Origin: Henningerozyma blattae CBS 6284
Lineage: Eukaryota > Ascomycota > Saccharomycetes > Saccharomycetales > Saccharomycetaceae
Direction: 5' to 3'
Assembly: GCF_000315915.1 (NCBI RefSeq)
Contig: NC_020185.1
Location: forward strand, 2,418,001 to 2,482,000
Length of the DNA: 64,000 bases
Shown here: in pieces, positions 1 to 11,700 of the stretch
Layout: every line of letters starts with the position of its first letter
How positions within the stretch are numbered: position 1 is the first letter of the stretch
Translations under genes and position numbers: made by a program
Notes under the pieces: model-generated
The model's database searches: none
The model's input: the letters and a program-made list of their open reading frames with translations, nothing else
What the model was told of the DNA's origin: nothing

Positions 1-42
1 GGGTGTCCAGTACCTTTTGAATACTTGAAACAAGACAACAAG

Positions 43-156
43 CAATTATAGAAATGAATAAGCAAGACATTGTTATAGACATAGACATGCAAGATACATC
101 ATTATAGACATAGACATGCAAGATACATCATTATAGACATGAATATGTAAGACATA
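43..156 (+). repeat. About 29-bp tandem repeat, four degenerate copies
   Basis: Units built on ATTATAGACATAGACATG followed by CAAGATACATC begin near 71, 101 and 130. A more diverged unit precedes them from about 43. The two central units (71-100 and 101-129) are nearly identical, so the array looks recently expanded. No coding function is visible. Confidence 0.75.
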
Positions 157-214
157 ATTATAGATTGAATTGTGGGGTAAAACAGCTGGCGTATGATAAA
201 CGCCATATTACTTT

Positions 215-270
215 GATATTTTGATATTTTGATATTTTGATATTTTGATATTTTGATATTTTGATATTTT
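215..270 (+). repeat. Octamer array GATATTTT, seven copies
   Basis: Seven consecutive perfect copies of the 8-bp unit GATATTTT run from 215 to 270. It is a simple A/T-rich minisatellite more than 1.3 kb upstream of the MSB1 start, without visible function. Confidence 0.95.
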
Positions 271-1599
271 TACCCAATACCGAATATGCTCAATATTTTA
301 TACAATTTGTTTTTACTTTATACAAACACAATACACAAGCACATTATAAGTTCACTATACACCGACACTTGTCTAAGTATACTTTTCCCTATATACATAT
401 ACAGATATTAATCATGAAACAATGTCCTAAACGTGTTCCTTATACTAAAACATCCGTGCATTTATCAGTAGCAAAAATAGGGGAGGGGTCCAAAGAGTAG
501 ATACGTAGCAGATCATGGTTGCCCAGAACACCCCGCAGAAATGGCCAACGTGGTTTCCATTCTTGGATATTGTGCTTATATAGTGTTCTTCAAAAGAGAA
601 ATAAGAAATTCCTGTCGGCTGTTAGCCTAAAGCAATATCCTGAAAGGGTAAAGTAAGATGCGGCGGAAGTTTGCTTACTAGTTACCACAAAAAGTCGGCT
701 GATAAGATAATTACTGCTTAGGGCATATGGAATCTGACAACAGATATATAGCACCATTATGCTAAAGAGAAGCCCCACGGGATGGTGGATATAAATAGGA
801 GAAACTAACGGATCCCGGAACGGAAAAGCCACCCGACGGGTATCGGTGTTACTTGATTTAGTAAGAAATGATGGAAACGGAAGGCGAGGACTATGCTGAC
901 CGGAGTATCCTATTTGGGCTAGCTAATTAAAACTACTGCTTATACATGGCCTAGAGATTGGAATTTAGATGTATATGGATATTGATATGAATATTGTTCT
1001 GGATATAATATCAATATATTGATCTTGTGGCTATAATAGGTAAGTTGTGGGAGAATTGCTTGGTGATAATAATTATGGGCTAATGGGGTATTCAGGTAAT
1101 GTACTATTTATAATCATCTTAAGGTACTCCTGATGAAGAATACTGCTAGCAACCATTCGGAGTACATCATATCTTGTTTTGTCAGCCATTTTTATTTATT
1201 TTTTTTGTTTTATTTCCAAGAAAAGTTGAGGTAAGCTGGTTGATATGCGTGGATGATATACTGCGAATGATAAAGGAGTAAGCGAGCTATCCTAGAATGC
1301 GGATTTGTCTGAAGCAAAAGGTTTCTTTGTATTGAGGTTATTACTATTACTACTATATATAGGCTTTACGGATTATTTATTCATCATAGGAGACTGGCCG
1401 CTGTAGAATTTCTTATTCCACAGTCTGCGTATTTTTTTTTTGATTTGGTGACCTTCTGTTAACCGCTATTCTATTTACAATCGTTATTTTTTTTTATTAT
1501 TTATTCAAATTGTACTATTAGAAGCATAAAATATATAAATAGCATATAACGTATTGCAAAACATATCATACACATCTATTCTATAATAAAGCTCAACTC

Positions 1600-4500
1600 A
1601 TGTCATCCACACAATTTATAGATAACCATCCATCTTTGAATCTAGATCCAGAAAAAGAACAAAGTCAATCGCAAACTAAAGATTCAGATCCAGATCCAGA
1701 TCCAGATCAATCTACAACTACAGCTCCAGAGCAAGATCAAGACAAAGACAAAACTCCGAAAATAACAGAAGATTCATTGCCCACTACAAAAGAGGGTCCA
1801 AATCATGTTGATACTCCTGAGATTAAAATTCCATTAGATATCAATGATATAACTGGCCTACAAACATATTTAGAATTACCTAGTTCGTTCACCTGGGAAG
1901 TTGCTAGAACACCAATCCACTGGCTTACAATAGAATTAAAGAGAAGAGCAAAAACTACGAAAAACTTGTTGCTACCTTTCAGATCACCTCAAGACAACAC
2001 AAATTTAGTTTATCTATTAACTATCCTTTTCCCTAATGAATCTATACCCGATTCACAATTGACAGAGAAGGAGATAATTGGTCATATAAATAAAAATAAT
2101 GTTTGGACTTTAATACAATGTTTAAAATATATTTGGTGTAGATTACCAAATGGAGGTATCTTACATTACAAACAATATCTGAAATTCAAGAAAGACGAAC
2201 TGAGTAATGAATTACCAAATGATTCATTCTTTAACATCCTACCAAAGTATTTAGATGGTAAGGATCAAGCCTCTATTGTTTACGATTTTTTTGATTTAAT
2301 TAAAATCATCACCAGCAATGGATTTATTACAAATATAAACTCTATTGATACTTGCAAAATTTATGGTATTTGGTGTTTTGGTGGATTAAATGACTGCATA
2401 TTTTATTCGGGAGAAGATACCGCAGAACACACTTCCAAGTCCGTAAATAGCTCGAATTCGCCTCTTGAGATTGGCATTGAAGGTTACTTCAAAATAGCAA
2501 ACGCTTTATTCCATCTTTATTTATCATTCTTAAGACATTTCACCAAAAATGGGATCAAAAAGACTTCATCAATTAATAATGAATTGAAGAAACTTTTAAT
2601 AGATTATGATTACCCACCAATTGACTTTAAAATTAATTCAAATTTAATTACAATACCATTGGTACAATTACACACTCCAGTGCCTTCAGATGATCTGTGG
2701 CAACTCTTGAATAGATGCAAGATGAATTTAAATTTGAATTTTGATAACCCTGATCTATTCAAATCAAGAGAAAATTTCGCACTTTTAAAGATTCTATTCA
2801 AGAATTTAAAAGATATTAAAGATTTGAATAATTCTTTTACGGAAGATACAGAAAACAATGTGAAAAGCCTAACAACAAGACATTCAACGTTAAACACGAA
2901 TTGGCCTCATTCAAAATACGTTTCAGAAAAAAATACAATTCAATTCGATGATTATTTACAAATTAAAAATGTTGAAATTGATAAAACTTTCTATTGGAGT
3001 TGGCTATCCACTCTATCTAATGAACAATCTAATAAGAAAAAATCATTATTTGGTAGATGTGTATTATTAGAATTCAATATTTCCAATAATTTAAATAAAT
3101 TTATTTTTTTCGAAGATACCCAAATTAATAATAAAGAAGAACCCGAAATTAAACCTTTAAAAGTTAAAAAAGAATATACTAAGCATAGTTCATTGATATC
3201 CCCTTCAAATATTGCATCCTCTAATTTAGACCCTAAACCAATTAGTTCTAAAAGGCATTCTTCAACCTCAACGAAATCAACTCCAACTCCAATAACTTCC
3301 AATTCAAAATCAAATACCTCTAATGATACTTCCACCCCTAGTGTAAGATCTCACCGTCGTAAAAACAGTCGTCGTCATCATAGTCATATTACTCCAAAAA
3401 CTTCTAATAGTTCAACTCATACAGCAGACTCATTAAGTAACGGCTTAACCAATAAAAACTCATCTAATGATACTGAAAGTTCCAATGAATCAAATGCTGT
3501 TACACCACCTGCAATGACTCCACAAAACACAGGTTCCGCTTTTTTTGTATCACAAACTTTAGATAAACCTTTTGGTTCTTCGAATTCTACTACTCCTTTC
3601 CAAGGTTTTAAAAAATTAGATGCTAAATATGATAAATGGAAAAATTTTACTAATAATTTCAAAGCTAAGAAAAATAGTAATTTTAGCAATCTTTTGAGTA
3701 ATAATAATTCAATTCATACAGTATCTGATTTTAATTTTTCCATTCTGAAAAATAAAAATCCTACTAGCACTAATACCAGTGCCAGTACTAGTACCAGTAC
3801 TAATAATAATGATAATAAAAGTACTCCATTTTTCTACTCTTTTAAAAGTGATCCAAATACAAGTAGAGCTTCATTTCTAATCAAAGATACTAACCTAATG
3901 AAAAAATCAATCTCGTTGAAAAGTTTGAATAAACAAGAGCTTAAGGCAAAATTACATCCAGTGGATCCAGCTTTGAAGACTTCAAGTATTTCTACAAAGC
4001 CAACTTTACCTATTACCATAATACAATTAAATGGAGATATTAATAATACAAAACTTCCTAATGGTGCCAAACTTACCTCAAGTACTAAATTCACTAATAG
4101 CACTAAAATATCAAGCAATACTAAAGTAACTGGTAGTATTCAAGACACAAGCACTAAGAGTGAAGAGACTACTAACAAGAGTACACGTAAAAGTTCACGT
4201 ATTCATACACAGAGTGGTACCGCTGATGTCAATAGTACAATTAGTGAAACCAATAGTAGCCATAAACATCGTCACCATCGTCATTCTCATAAATCTGATC
4301 CCTCATCAAAAGCAAGATCTCACAGACACCATTCCCATTCCAATTCGAATCACCATTCTAAGTCACGTTCTAATACTCAATTTAATAATGTTCCAAAATC
4401 AACTGTCATTGAAGAATTGGAATTGAAAGAGTTAGATGATAAAATTTTCAGTACTTTAAATAATGAGGAAGATGACCAGGATGTTAGAGACTTAAGGAGC

Positions 4501-5766
4501 GACAATTCTAGTATCTATACAATTAATAACGAAGAAAATACTTCGTTGAGAAAAGTTTCTACTTCCCAAAGCTCCAAAACTAAACATTCTAAAGATAGTT
4601 CAAAAAACACTACTGTTGAAAATGATGTAAATTCTGATAGTTTATCTGTTTCCATTCAAACCATCACTGTAAATAAAAGCATTCTACACCCGTTATCTAA
4701 TAATATTATCCAATCTTCCGAAGTACCACTAACTCCTCCACCAATCCCAAAAAAGATCCCATTGAATAATAGTTCACCATCTCTTTCTACTCCATTCTCA
4801 ACTCAATCTCTCTTAGATAATATTAAAGTACAACAGCAACAACAATTTTCAGATACCACAACACAATTTTCAGATACCACAACACAATTTCCGATTCCTG
4901 AACTTTCTCAAAATACAAATGTTCAAACTCAACTTACTCTCGCTAATTTTCAAGACTCAGCTCCAGCTGTGCTGTTAGATAATAATAATATTAATCACAC
5001 ACCAATATTATATTCTAAAAAGGAAAATATACTAATAGCTAGAGGAACTATACCTGAAACTAATGAAAATATTCCGCAGAATAACTTTAATCCCCAAACT
5101 ATTATTGTAAATTCTAATGGTCCAAAAACAATGGGAAATTCCAGTAATTTTATTACTGATAATACCGCTTCCCAACATAATGTTCAAGGTTCATCTGAAG
5201 ATAATATATCTTCTCCAACTTCTTCAGTCTCCACTTCTTCTTTTGTTAGTACGAGTATAACTCCAGTTACTCATACTGACAACTATAATACACCAATTAC
5301 TCCATTTAGTAATGTTTTTAGTGATAATCAAGGTGAAACTTTTAATAATATTGATGTAAAATTTTCAAAAACTATTGCTTCCTCAATTCCTGAGACTAAT
5401 ACATCTCCAACTAGGGAATACCAGTATCAAGGCACGAGAAATGGAAGAAATGATATATTTGAAAGCATAATCACCCAAATAGGTAGTAATAATACTGATA
5501 ATAAGATTCAATCAAATACGACATTAGATACACCAATTCTAAATAGTAAATCAAGTTTGTCCCCTCCACCTCAACTCCCACTCTCTCCATCAACTTTAAG
5601 CAATAATGGAACGATGAATTCAAATTCACCTCGTCAATCAAGAAATTCAATATCTTCAAGTGAAAATTCTGACACGAGTGGTAGTTATATAAGTTCTGGT
5701 GGTATAACAGATTACGACGAAGTAATGCAATCGCCAACATCGAATCCATTTACAATTCATATTTAA
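1600..5766 (+). CDS. MSB1: Msb1-like cell-polarity scaffold protein
   Basis: This 1388-residue protein resembles yeast Msb1, which acts with Cdc42, Bem1 and Rho1/Pkc1 at sites of polarised growth. The conserved part is the N-terminal region, roughly residues 80-500, which corresponds to the RhoGAP-like Msb1/Mug8 domain. It contains recognisable stretches such as LIQCLKYIWCRLPNGG and ASIVYDFFDLI. The rest is a long disordered Ser/Thr/Asn-rich tail with His-rich patches, a proline-rich segment TPPPIPKK near residue 1050 and an exact direct repeat of FSDTTTQ. It is longer than the S. cerevisiae protein (about 1140 residues), and the excess is low-complexity. The first ATG is used; the 5' flank is A-rich. 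The downstream neighbours IES4, SPR1 and ULS1 follow in the S. cerevisiae order, which supports orthology. Confidence 0.93.
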   Translation: MSSTQFIDNHPSLNLDPEKEQSQSQTKDSDPDPDPDQSTTTAPEQDQDKDKTPKITEDSLPTTKEGPNHVDTPEIKIPLDINDITGLQTYLELPSSFTWEVARTPIHWLTIELKRRAKTTKNLLLPFRSPQDNTNLVYLLTILFPNESIPDSQLTEKEIIGHINKNNVWTLIQCLKYIWCRLPNGGILHYKQYLKFKKDELSNELPNDSFFNILPKYLDGKDQASIVYDFFDLIKIITSNGFITNINSIDTCKIYGIWCFGGLNDCIFYSGEDTAEHTSKSVNSSNSPLEIGIEGYFKIANALFHLYLSFLRHFTKNGIKKTSSINNELKKLLIDYDYPPIDFKINSNLITIPLVQLHTPVPSDDLWQLLNRCKMNLNLNFDNPDLFKSRENFALLKILFKNLKDIKDLNNSFTEDTENNVKSLTTRHSTLNTNWPHSKYVSEKNTIQFDDYLQIKNVEIDKTFYWSWLSTLSNEQSNKKKSLFGRCVLLEFNISNNLNKFIFFEDTQINNKEEPEIKPLKVKKEYTKHSSLISPSNIASSNLDPKPISSKRHSSTSTKSTPTPITSNSKSNTSNDTSTPSVRSHRRKNSRRHHSHITPKTSNSSTHTADSLSNGLTNKNSSNDTESSNESNAVTPPAMTPQNTGSAFFVSQTLDKPFGSSNSTTPFQGFKKLDAKYDKWKNFTNNFKAKKNSNFSNLLSNNNSIHTVSDFNFSILKNKNPTSTNTSASTSTSTNNNDNKSTPFFYSFKSDPNTSRASFLIKDTNLMKKSISLKSLNKQELKAKLHPVDPALKTSSISTKPTLPITIIQLNGDINNTKLPNGAKLTSSTKFTNSTKISSNTKVTGSIQDTSTKSEETTNKSTRKSSRIHTQSGTADVNSTISETNSSHKHRHHRHSHKSDPSSKARSHRHHSHSNSNHHSKSRSNTQFNNVPKSTVIEELELKELDDKIFSTLNNEEDDQDVRDLRSDNSSIYTINNEENTSLRKVSTSQSSKTKHSKDSSKNTTVENDVNSDSLSVSIQTITVNKSILHPLSNNIIQSSEVPLTPPPIPKKIPLNNSSPSLSTPFSTQSLLDNIKVQQQQQFSDTTTQFSDTTTQFPIPELSQNTNVQTQLTLANFQDSAPAVLLDNNNINHTPILYSKKENILIARGTIPETNENIPQNNFNPQTIIVNSNGPKTMGNSSNFITDNTASQHNVQGSSEDNISSPTSSVSTSSFVSTSITPVTHTDNYNTPITPFSNVFSDNQGETFNNIDVKFSKTIASSIPETNTSPTREYQYQGTRNGRNDIFESIITQIGSNNTDNKIQSNTTLDTPILNSKSSLSPPPQLPLSPSTLSNNGTMNSNSPRQSRNSISSSENSDTSGSYISSGGITDYDEVMQSPTSNPFTIHI

Positions 5767-6202
5767 TTAAAAGTATATATAGATCTCTTTTTTATTTGCC
5801 ATACTATAAATTTCAATACCCCATTAGTTATATATATTTTGTTAATAACAAATATTACATTCTTGTTTGTTTATCATAGAGATCTATATCCCATATTATT
5901 GTAAAATTAAAATATTGTTACTAAAGTTATTGAATAGACGTTTTTGTTATAAAGCTAGAGTGAAGTAATTCATTTGAACTTTTAAGCTTGAATCAATTTT
6001 GTTTTCAAAGCGCTTCTTTAGAAGCGCAGCTTGATACTATTTGCTTTCTTAAGAAAAACCTCCAAAAATTTCAGAAAAATTAGTCTTCGTAAAAATATAT
6101 ATATATATATATATATATTTAATAGAAAATTAAAATATCAAATTCCAATTTTCTTATAACAACAAAAGTTATTTCTTAAGATTCTAAGATTTAGGTGTTA
6201 GT
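5767..6202. other. MSB1-IES4 intergenic region with a perfect hairpin
   Basis: A short A/T-rich spacer holds the MSB1 3' end and the IES4 promoter. It contains a perfect 8-bp inverted repeat with a two-base loop at 6010-6027 (GCGCTTCT, TT, AGAAGCGC) and an (AT)n run at about 6097-6118. No gene is visible. Confidence 0.6.
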
Positions 6203-6649
6203 ATGTCTCAAGATAGTAGCATTACCAGCTCAGCAAGTACACCTGCCATTGAGTCATCTCCAATCGAAAAAACTTCTACAGTTTCTTCAACCAGCAATTC
6301 AACAAATTCTAACAGCACAAATAACCTTACAACCTCTCCTCAAAAGAATAAATTAGGTAATAGCAATAAAGCTCAAAATAATATGAATAAAAAAGCATTC
6401 GAAGAACAGAAAAAACATGTTTTACCATGGGATAATACTGAACACGAAGTTCCGATTAAGAGTTTCACAGGCTATGAAGTAAACTTTAACGGCTGGATTA
6501 GAAAGGATATCAGAGAAGAAAGAAGGGGGAAGAATGGCCAAGTTTCAATATTTAATAACATTGAACAAGATGAAGCCGGAAAGAATGAAAGTTCTATGAA
6601 ACAAATATTACAAGAAGCAAATGCTAGTAAACAAACGAATACCGATTAG
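6203..6649 (+). CDS. IES4: Ies4-like subunit of the INO80 chromatin-remodelling complex
   Basis: This 148-residue protein matches yeast Ies4, a small nuclear subunit of the INO80 remodeller and a target of Mec1/Tel1 checkpoint kinases. The diagnostic block lies at about residues 72-112: a VLPWDN motif, then IKSFTGYEVNFNGWIRKD, then REERRG. S. cerevisiae Ies4 has the same arrangement (LPWD, IKSFSGYKVNFTGWIRRD, REER). The N-terminal 70 residues are Ser/Thr/Asn-rich and probably disordered; several SQ/TS positions there could be phosphorylated (inference). The yeast protein is about 116 residues, so this copy is a little longer, mainly at the N-terminus. It lies between MSB1 and SPR1 as in S. 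cerevisiae. The start is the first ATG after an A/T-rich leader. Confidence 0.92.
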   Translation: MSQDSSITSSASTPAIESSPIEKTSTVSSTSNSTNSNSTNNLTTSPQKNKLGNSNKAQNNMNKKAFEEQKKHVLPWDNTEHEVPIKSFTGYEVNFNGWIRKDIREERRGKNGQVSIFNNIEQDEAGKNESSMKQILQEANASKQTNTD

Positions 6650-7000
6650 TTTGTTTTATTTACTGTATTGTACGAAGACATTCAATAAATTATGCTATAG
6701 TTTATTTTTTTATGTTTTTCTTCTATTTTGTGTAATTTAATATTTTGGAAAATTGGAATCGTTTACACAAATTTCACATATACTTTTTCTCATATACTTG
6801 AACTTGGACTACGCACAAAAATAATTAGTCTAACTAAAAAAATCAAGTTAATTTTGAAATATCTACCACAACAACACTCATTATCTTTCAAATTGTTGCT
6901 ATATTTATATTAATTATTTTGTTACCTCTGAATATTTTCTGCGTCAACTTCTTATATTCAAGAAACATCTATTCTACCTCCTTGAAATAAACCTCATTTA
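6650..7000. other. IES4-SPR1 intergenic region
   Basis: A 350-bp A/T-rich spacer in tandem orientation. It includes the IES4 3' end with an AATAAA-like element near 6684 and the upstream region of the glucanase gene. The 61-codon frame at 6728-6913 has no recognisable feature and is treated as chance. Confidence 0.5.
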
Positions 7001-8323
7001 ATGCTATTATCATTGTTTACAATTGCTACGCTTTCTTTTCAACTGTTATTGGCAAAAGCCAATCCTATTCCTCACCAAAGTCCTTTATCTTTACAATTTA
7101 TGAATGATCGGAATGAAAAACGATTTTATGATTATGGAACCATTAAATCTCCAATTAGAGGTGTTAATATTGGCGGTTGGCTAGTATTGGAGCCATATAT
7201 TACTCCATCTCTCTTTGAAAGATTCCGGGAAAATCCATTTAATGACGATGGCATTCCTGTTGATGAATTTCATTATTGTAAGTATCTAGGCTATGATGAG
7301 GCTAAGTCAAGGCTAATTAACCATTGGGATACATTTTATACAGAACAAGATTTCAAAGATATTGCAGATAAAGGATTAAATTTAGTTAGAATACCAATCG
7401 GTTACTGGGCTTTTAAGAAGAGAGATCTTGATCCATTTGTCACAGGCTACCAAGAGAAATATTTAGATAATGCAATTGAATGGAGTAAAAAATATGGGTT
7501 AAAAGTCTGGGTTGATTTACATGGTGCTGCTGGTTCCCAAAATGGTTTTGACAACTCTGGGTTAAGAGACCATTTAGAATTTTTGAATGATGACAATTTA
7601 GATGTCACATTGCAAGCCTTAAAATATATATTAGAGAAATATTCACGCGAAGAATTCTTGGATACTGTTGTTGGTATTGAGTTGATTAATGAACCTCTAG
7701 GTGGTGTTATTGATATGCAAAAATATAAAACACAATTCCTAGATGTTGCATATGATTATTTAAGACATACTTTGAAAAGAAATCAAATTATTGTGATTCA
7801 CGACACATTTTTACCAAATGAATATTGGGATGACTTTTGGACTTTGAAACAAGATCATTGGGGTGTAGTAATCGACCACCACAGATACGAGGCATTTAAT
7901 TATGGTGATTTAACTAGTCCAATAGAAATGAAAGTTAGAACAGCATGTGCATGGGGATTATCTTCCATTAAAGATACACATTGGAGTATTACAGGTGAAT
8001 TTTCTGCAGCATTAACAGATTGTACGAAATGGTTGAATGGTGTTGGAAGAGGTGCTCGCTATGATGGGACTTTGGCTTCTAATTATGCACCAATTGGTTC
8101 TTGCAAACCTTTTAATGATATTTCACAATACACTCCTGAAATGAGAACAAATACCAGAAAGTTTGTTGAAGCCCAGTTAGATGCATTTGAAATGAGAGAA
8201 GGTTGGATAATTTGGTGCTATAAAACAGAATCTTCGATTGAATGGGATTTAAAGAGATTGATAGAGTACGATTTATTCCCACAGCCTATTACTAGCAGAA
8301 AGTATCCAAAGCAATGTGAATAA
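7001..8323 (+). CDS. SPR1: Exo-1,3-beta-glucanase (glycoside hydrolase family 5)
   Basis: A secreted 440-residue glucan 1,3-beta-glucosidase of the EXG1/SPR1 family that trims beta-1,3-glucan in the cell wall or spore wall. Residues 1-20 form a hydrophobic signal peptide. A Lys-Arg dipeptide at residues 40-41 before FYDYG matches the Kex2 processing site of Exg1. The mature enzyme has the [18 protein letters not shown] block, the acid/base Glu231 in INEPLGG and the nucleophile Glu333 in [11 protein letters not shown], plus [16 protein letters not shown] and the C-terminal [12 protein letters not shown]. Length is typical of the family. The symbol is chosen by position: S. cerevisiae SPR1 (sporulation-specific) lies between IES4 and ULS1, whereas its duplicate EXG1 lies elsewhere. 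If the duplicate has been lost here, this gene may serve both roles. Confidence 0.95.
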   Translation: MLLSLFTIATLSFQLLLAKANPIPHQSPLSLQFMNDRNEKRFYDYGTIKSPIRGVNIGGWLVLEPYITPSLFERFRENPFNDDGIPVDEFHYCKYLGYDEAKSRLINHWDTFYTEQDFKDIADKGLNLVRIPIGYWAFKKRDLDPFVTGYQEKYLDNAIEWSKKYGLKVWVDLHGAAGSQNGFDNSGLRDHLEFLNDDNLDVTLQALKYILEKYSREEFLDTVVGIELINEPLGGVIDMQKYKTQFLDVAYDYLRHTLKRNQIIVIHDTFLPNEYWDDFWTLKQDHWGVVIDHHRYEAFNYGDLTSPIEMKVRTACAWGLSSIKDTHWSITGEFSAALTDCTKWLNGVGRGARYDGTLASNYAPIGSCKPFNDISQYTPEMRTNTRKFVEAQLDAFEMREGWIIWCYKTESSIEWDLKRLIEYDLFPQPITSRKYPKQCE

Positions 8324-8561
8324 TCATTACAACAGTTCTATTAATCTTAGTTTCTATATTACAAATTTTATAATTATACTTTTTATATGTGTTTGCTGTA
8401 TTGTAAAACGTCTTATATTTATTTTTTTTTATTGCTACTGATCAATTGTGCTAATATTATTTGAATGCTTATCAGCTAATTGCTTTGATCTTTTGTGGAA
8501 TCTTAGTTTAGTTAGTAGTAGTATTATTTTCAGTTACGCGTGTAAAAACGCCTAAATATCA

Positions 8562-8569
8562 TCGGCCGA
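8562..8569. promoter_or_regulatory. Palindrome TCGGCCGA upstream of ULS1
   Basis: A perfect G/C-rich palindrome stands out in an A/T-rich intergenic region (8324-8724) about 155 bp before the ULS1 start. The 12-base context TCATCGGCCGAG recurs upstream of COQ8, and the core recurs between YBP1 and ATG12. The binding factor is unknown; the shape suits a dimeric zinc-cluster regulator (inference). The rest of the 400-bp spacer shows nothing else. Confidence 0.4.
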
Positions 8570-8724
8570 GTCATTGCTAAAGTAACGATGAGATTAGTAG
8601 TAATTCAAACTTAAAAAACCTGATGATTAAAAGACAGTGTGATGCATTCTGTATGACAATATGTGGTAAAAATAAGGTAGCAGGGAGGCATCACTATTGT
8701 AAAACTACATACTAAATCAAATAA

Positions 8725-11700
8725 ATGGAGACAGTAAGGATGAATGATATTATTTCATTGGATCTGATAGATATGAGCTCGGATGAAGAGAATCCATCAG
8801 ATGATTATACGAATGCAGGCAACAAGCCCCCAGAAATTAGAGAAGTAAACGATGAAACCATCACAACTAGCAATTTAAAGGAGGACTTATTTAATCCGTT
8901 TGATCTACTACCTAGCAAAAATGAGATATCCGACTTGGAAAATGTAAAGTCAAGTTTAAGTAATAAAAATGAGAAAAGGAATCAACTACAGAATGAAGAG
9001 CTTCATAATGGAGAGAAAATCCAAAGTTTTAGACATATCTCATATGGAAATACATTGGAAACTTTACATTTAGAGAAGGATAATTCCTTAAAAAGCGATA
9101 TTGGAAGCAATAATGATTTTACTCTAAGTGATATTAATAAGGAAAAATATAATGAGCTTTCTGACACTACTGATAGAACAACAGTTCCGCCAATAGAAAC
9201 CCACAGAGACGATTTGAAGGTTAACCAAGTCACTAAGAAAAATATTAAGGATATCAATACAACTGTAATTAGCAGCAATATAAGAACTATTGATGATACA
9301 ACTCCTATTCTCCCGAATTCTGATCATAAAGAAACCTTAGATAATGTTGCTTCCAATCTAAATGAAACTACTACAGCCAGTAGCCCAGTTCTGGGCAGTA
9401 AGAGCAACAAAATTTTCACGGAATATGACTTCCAAAACAATGAACTTTCAAATACCCAAGGTAAGTATATTATTAATGAACCTCAAACTATTATTGATTT
9501 AGACTTGGATGATGATAGCCAAATAAGTTCTTCATCTATTCTTAATAATGAAAGCAAAAAACAACAAGACAATACTTCTATTACATTTCCAACTTCTAAA
9601 TCAAATGGTAAGAGAAGACTTGATGAAAATATTACTGAGCAGAGAGAGAAAAAACAAATGCTGAATGAAACAAACTTAATATCTGGGAATCATTCTAACT
9701 ATGATTCTATTCCACATGAAGTAATAAATTTAAGTGATGATGATTATGAGGAAGTTAACTTTAATGATAAAAAATTGAAATCAGAATCAACAAATAACCA
9801 AAGCTTATTATCTGATTTGGATCAAGACCAAACACAATCTATTGAAGATCTAGAAAAAGAATATAATAAACTAGCTTCTGAAGTTGAAGAGCACAAAAAA
9901 AGATGAGATTAACATTAGATTCTTTAAAAACTCAAAAAATAGTACTTCAGAGGAAACTTACAAAGCGTCAAAGTGATATTGAGAAGCAGCAGAAAAAGAC
10001 CCAGCTTCTATTAAAACTGGTTGAGAGAAATGGACCAAACTCAAATTCAGCTCAAAATACCTTAGCAGATGAAGCTGTCAATAACCTTAAATTCTTACAG
10101 AAAAAAGGAAAATACAAGATGGAAATTATCAAATGTAGAAAAGCGTGTAGATGGGCTTCAAAATGAATGGGCTAAATATTCAAACAGCAATAAGCAGACA
10201 TTAACGCAAATATATACAAAACTTCAATATGCAAAGCGAAATAGAAATACAAACACTATTATTTCAGAGAGACAGGAGTTAATAAAAGAAAAACGAAAAT
10301 TAGAAGATTTAATGGATCAAGGTCTTATTAGTTTTGATAGCTTTAATTCTTTATCAAAAGATATTCAAAAATTAAATAATTTGCAAGTACAGAAAGATGT
10401 TGGTAGTAGTAATCGTAAAAAAAGACAATTAATTATTGAAATAGAAAAGGTTAAAAAGGAAAACAATCTTATATTTAAAACTTCTATAGATACAGCAAGA
10501 AGATTACTAGCTAACAATAAATCTAGAGTTGAATTGGTGAAACAAGGTTTATTTGTGAATTTAGAAACATTAGAAAGTTATAGAAAGAGGTTTTTAAATG
10601 AGGAAGAATTACCAGCATATTTGCGAAATCAATGTAGAGAAGCAGCAGAAATTTTATTTTCAAATGGGTTTAAAATGCCTCTTGTGTTTGAGCTTCTTCA
10701 AGATTGTGGTATAATTTATCGAAATAGTTCCATGATAAACGTAGATAGAAGAATGCAATATTTTAAAAGTATTGAATTAGCAAGGTCATTAATTCGTAAC
10801 TCTACAAGAACAGAAGACGAGAAATGGAAAATTTATGATTTATTAAGTGTTCTAGAAAATTTTAGGCAAAATATTGATTCAGGGAAACCTCCTACTGATT
10901 TATTTAAAAAATTTTGTGGGAAAGCAGTTATCAAATTACAATCTTATGGTTTAAAGATGACCAAATTGTATGACATTTTAAAACGTTATGGTATACCAGT
11001 AACTAAAGAACAATTAGATGCGATGTATCCTGATATTATAGATGATGATAAAGATGAAATAGATATTTTCAATTTCCCTAACGAAATTAACAATTTTGAT
11101 CAAAGAACAGACTCTATATTCCCACCTGGAAATGATGGCACTAGTTTTGTTAATGAAACTCGTTTTCAACAAGAACAATATAATAGACAATATCAAAATA
11201 CTTTTAAAATGGCTAATGTTCATGATCAAGATGAACAAGAAGCTATCAGAGAAATGTTAGCTACCTTAAAAAAATCTGAAGATAGCATTGAAGGTGAATC
11301 TCTAACCCCTGAAGGAATGACGGTAAACTTATTGAAACATCAAAGAATGGGGTTACATTGGCTATTGAACGTTGAAGATTCTAGTAAGAAAGGTGGATTA
11401 TTAGCTGATGACATGGGTCTTGGTAAGACTGTTCAAGGTATTGCCCTAATGTTAGCTAATCGTTCCACCAAAGAAGATAGAAAGACAAATTTAATTGTTG
11501 CACCTGTGGCAGTTCTACGTGTTTGGCAGGGGGAAATTAGTACTAAAATTACAAGTGAAGCTAATTTTACTTCTATTATATATTCAGCTTCATTTAAATC
11601 GAAATTGAAAACTTGGGAAGATCTTGCTCAATATGATGCTGTTTTAATCTCATATCAAAGTTTAGCAATTGAATTTAAAAAACATTATCCTACTAAATTA

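Larger units (their letters stand above)
1..1599. other. Intergenic region upstream of MSB1
   Basis: This 1.6 kb stretch has no convincing gene. It opens with two short tandem arrays listed separately. The part from about 490 to 950 is less A/T-rich than its surroundings and carries only an 80-codon chance reading frame on the minus strand (590-832) that I do not recognise. From about 1380 to 1599 it becomes T-rich and then A-rich, as expected for the MSB1 promoter and leader. No RNA gene could be identified by eye. Confidence 0.6.

Noticed and set aside
590..832. 80-codon minus-strand frame upstream of MSB1
   Set aside because: No recognisable motif, no neighbour logic and no convincing coding pattern; treated as chance.
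9895..10110. Programmed ribosomal frameshifting in ULS1
   Set aside because: The A7 context does not present a clear slippery heptamer in the zero frame, and two opposite shifts would be needed. Indels in A runs or assembly errors are simpler.
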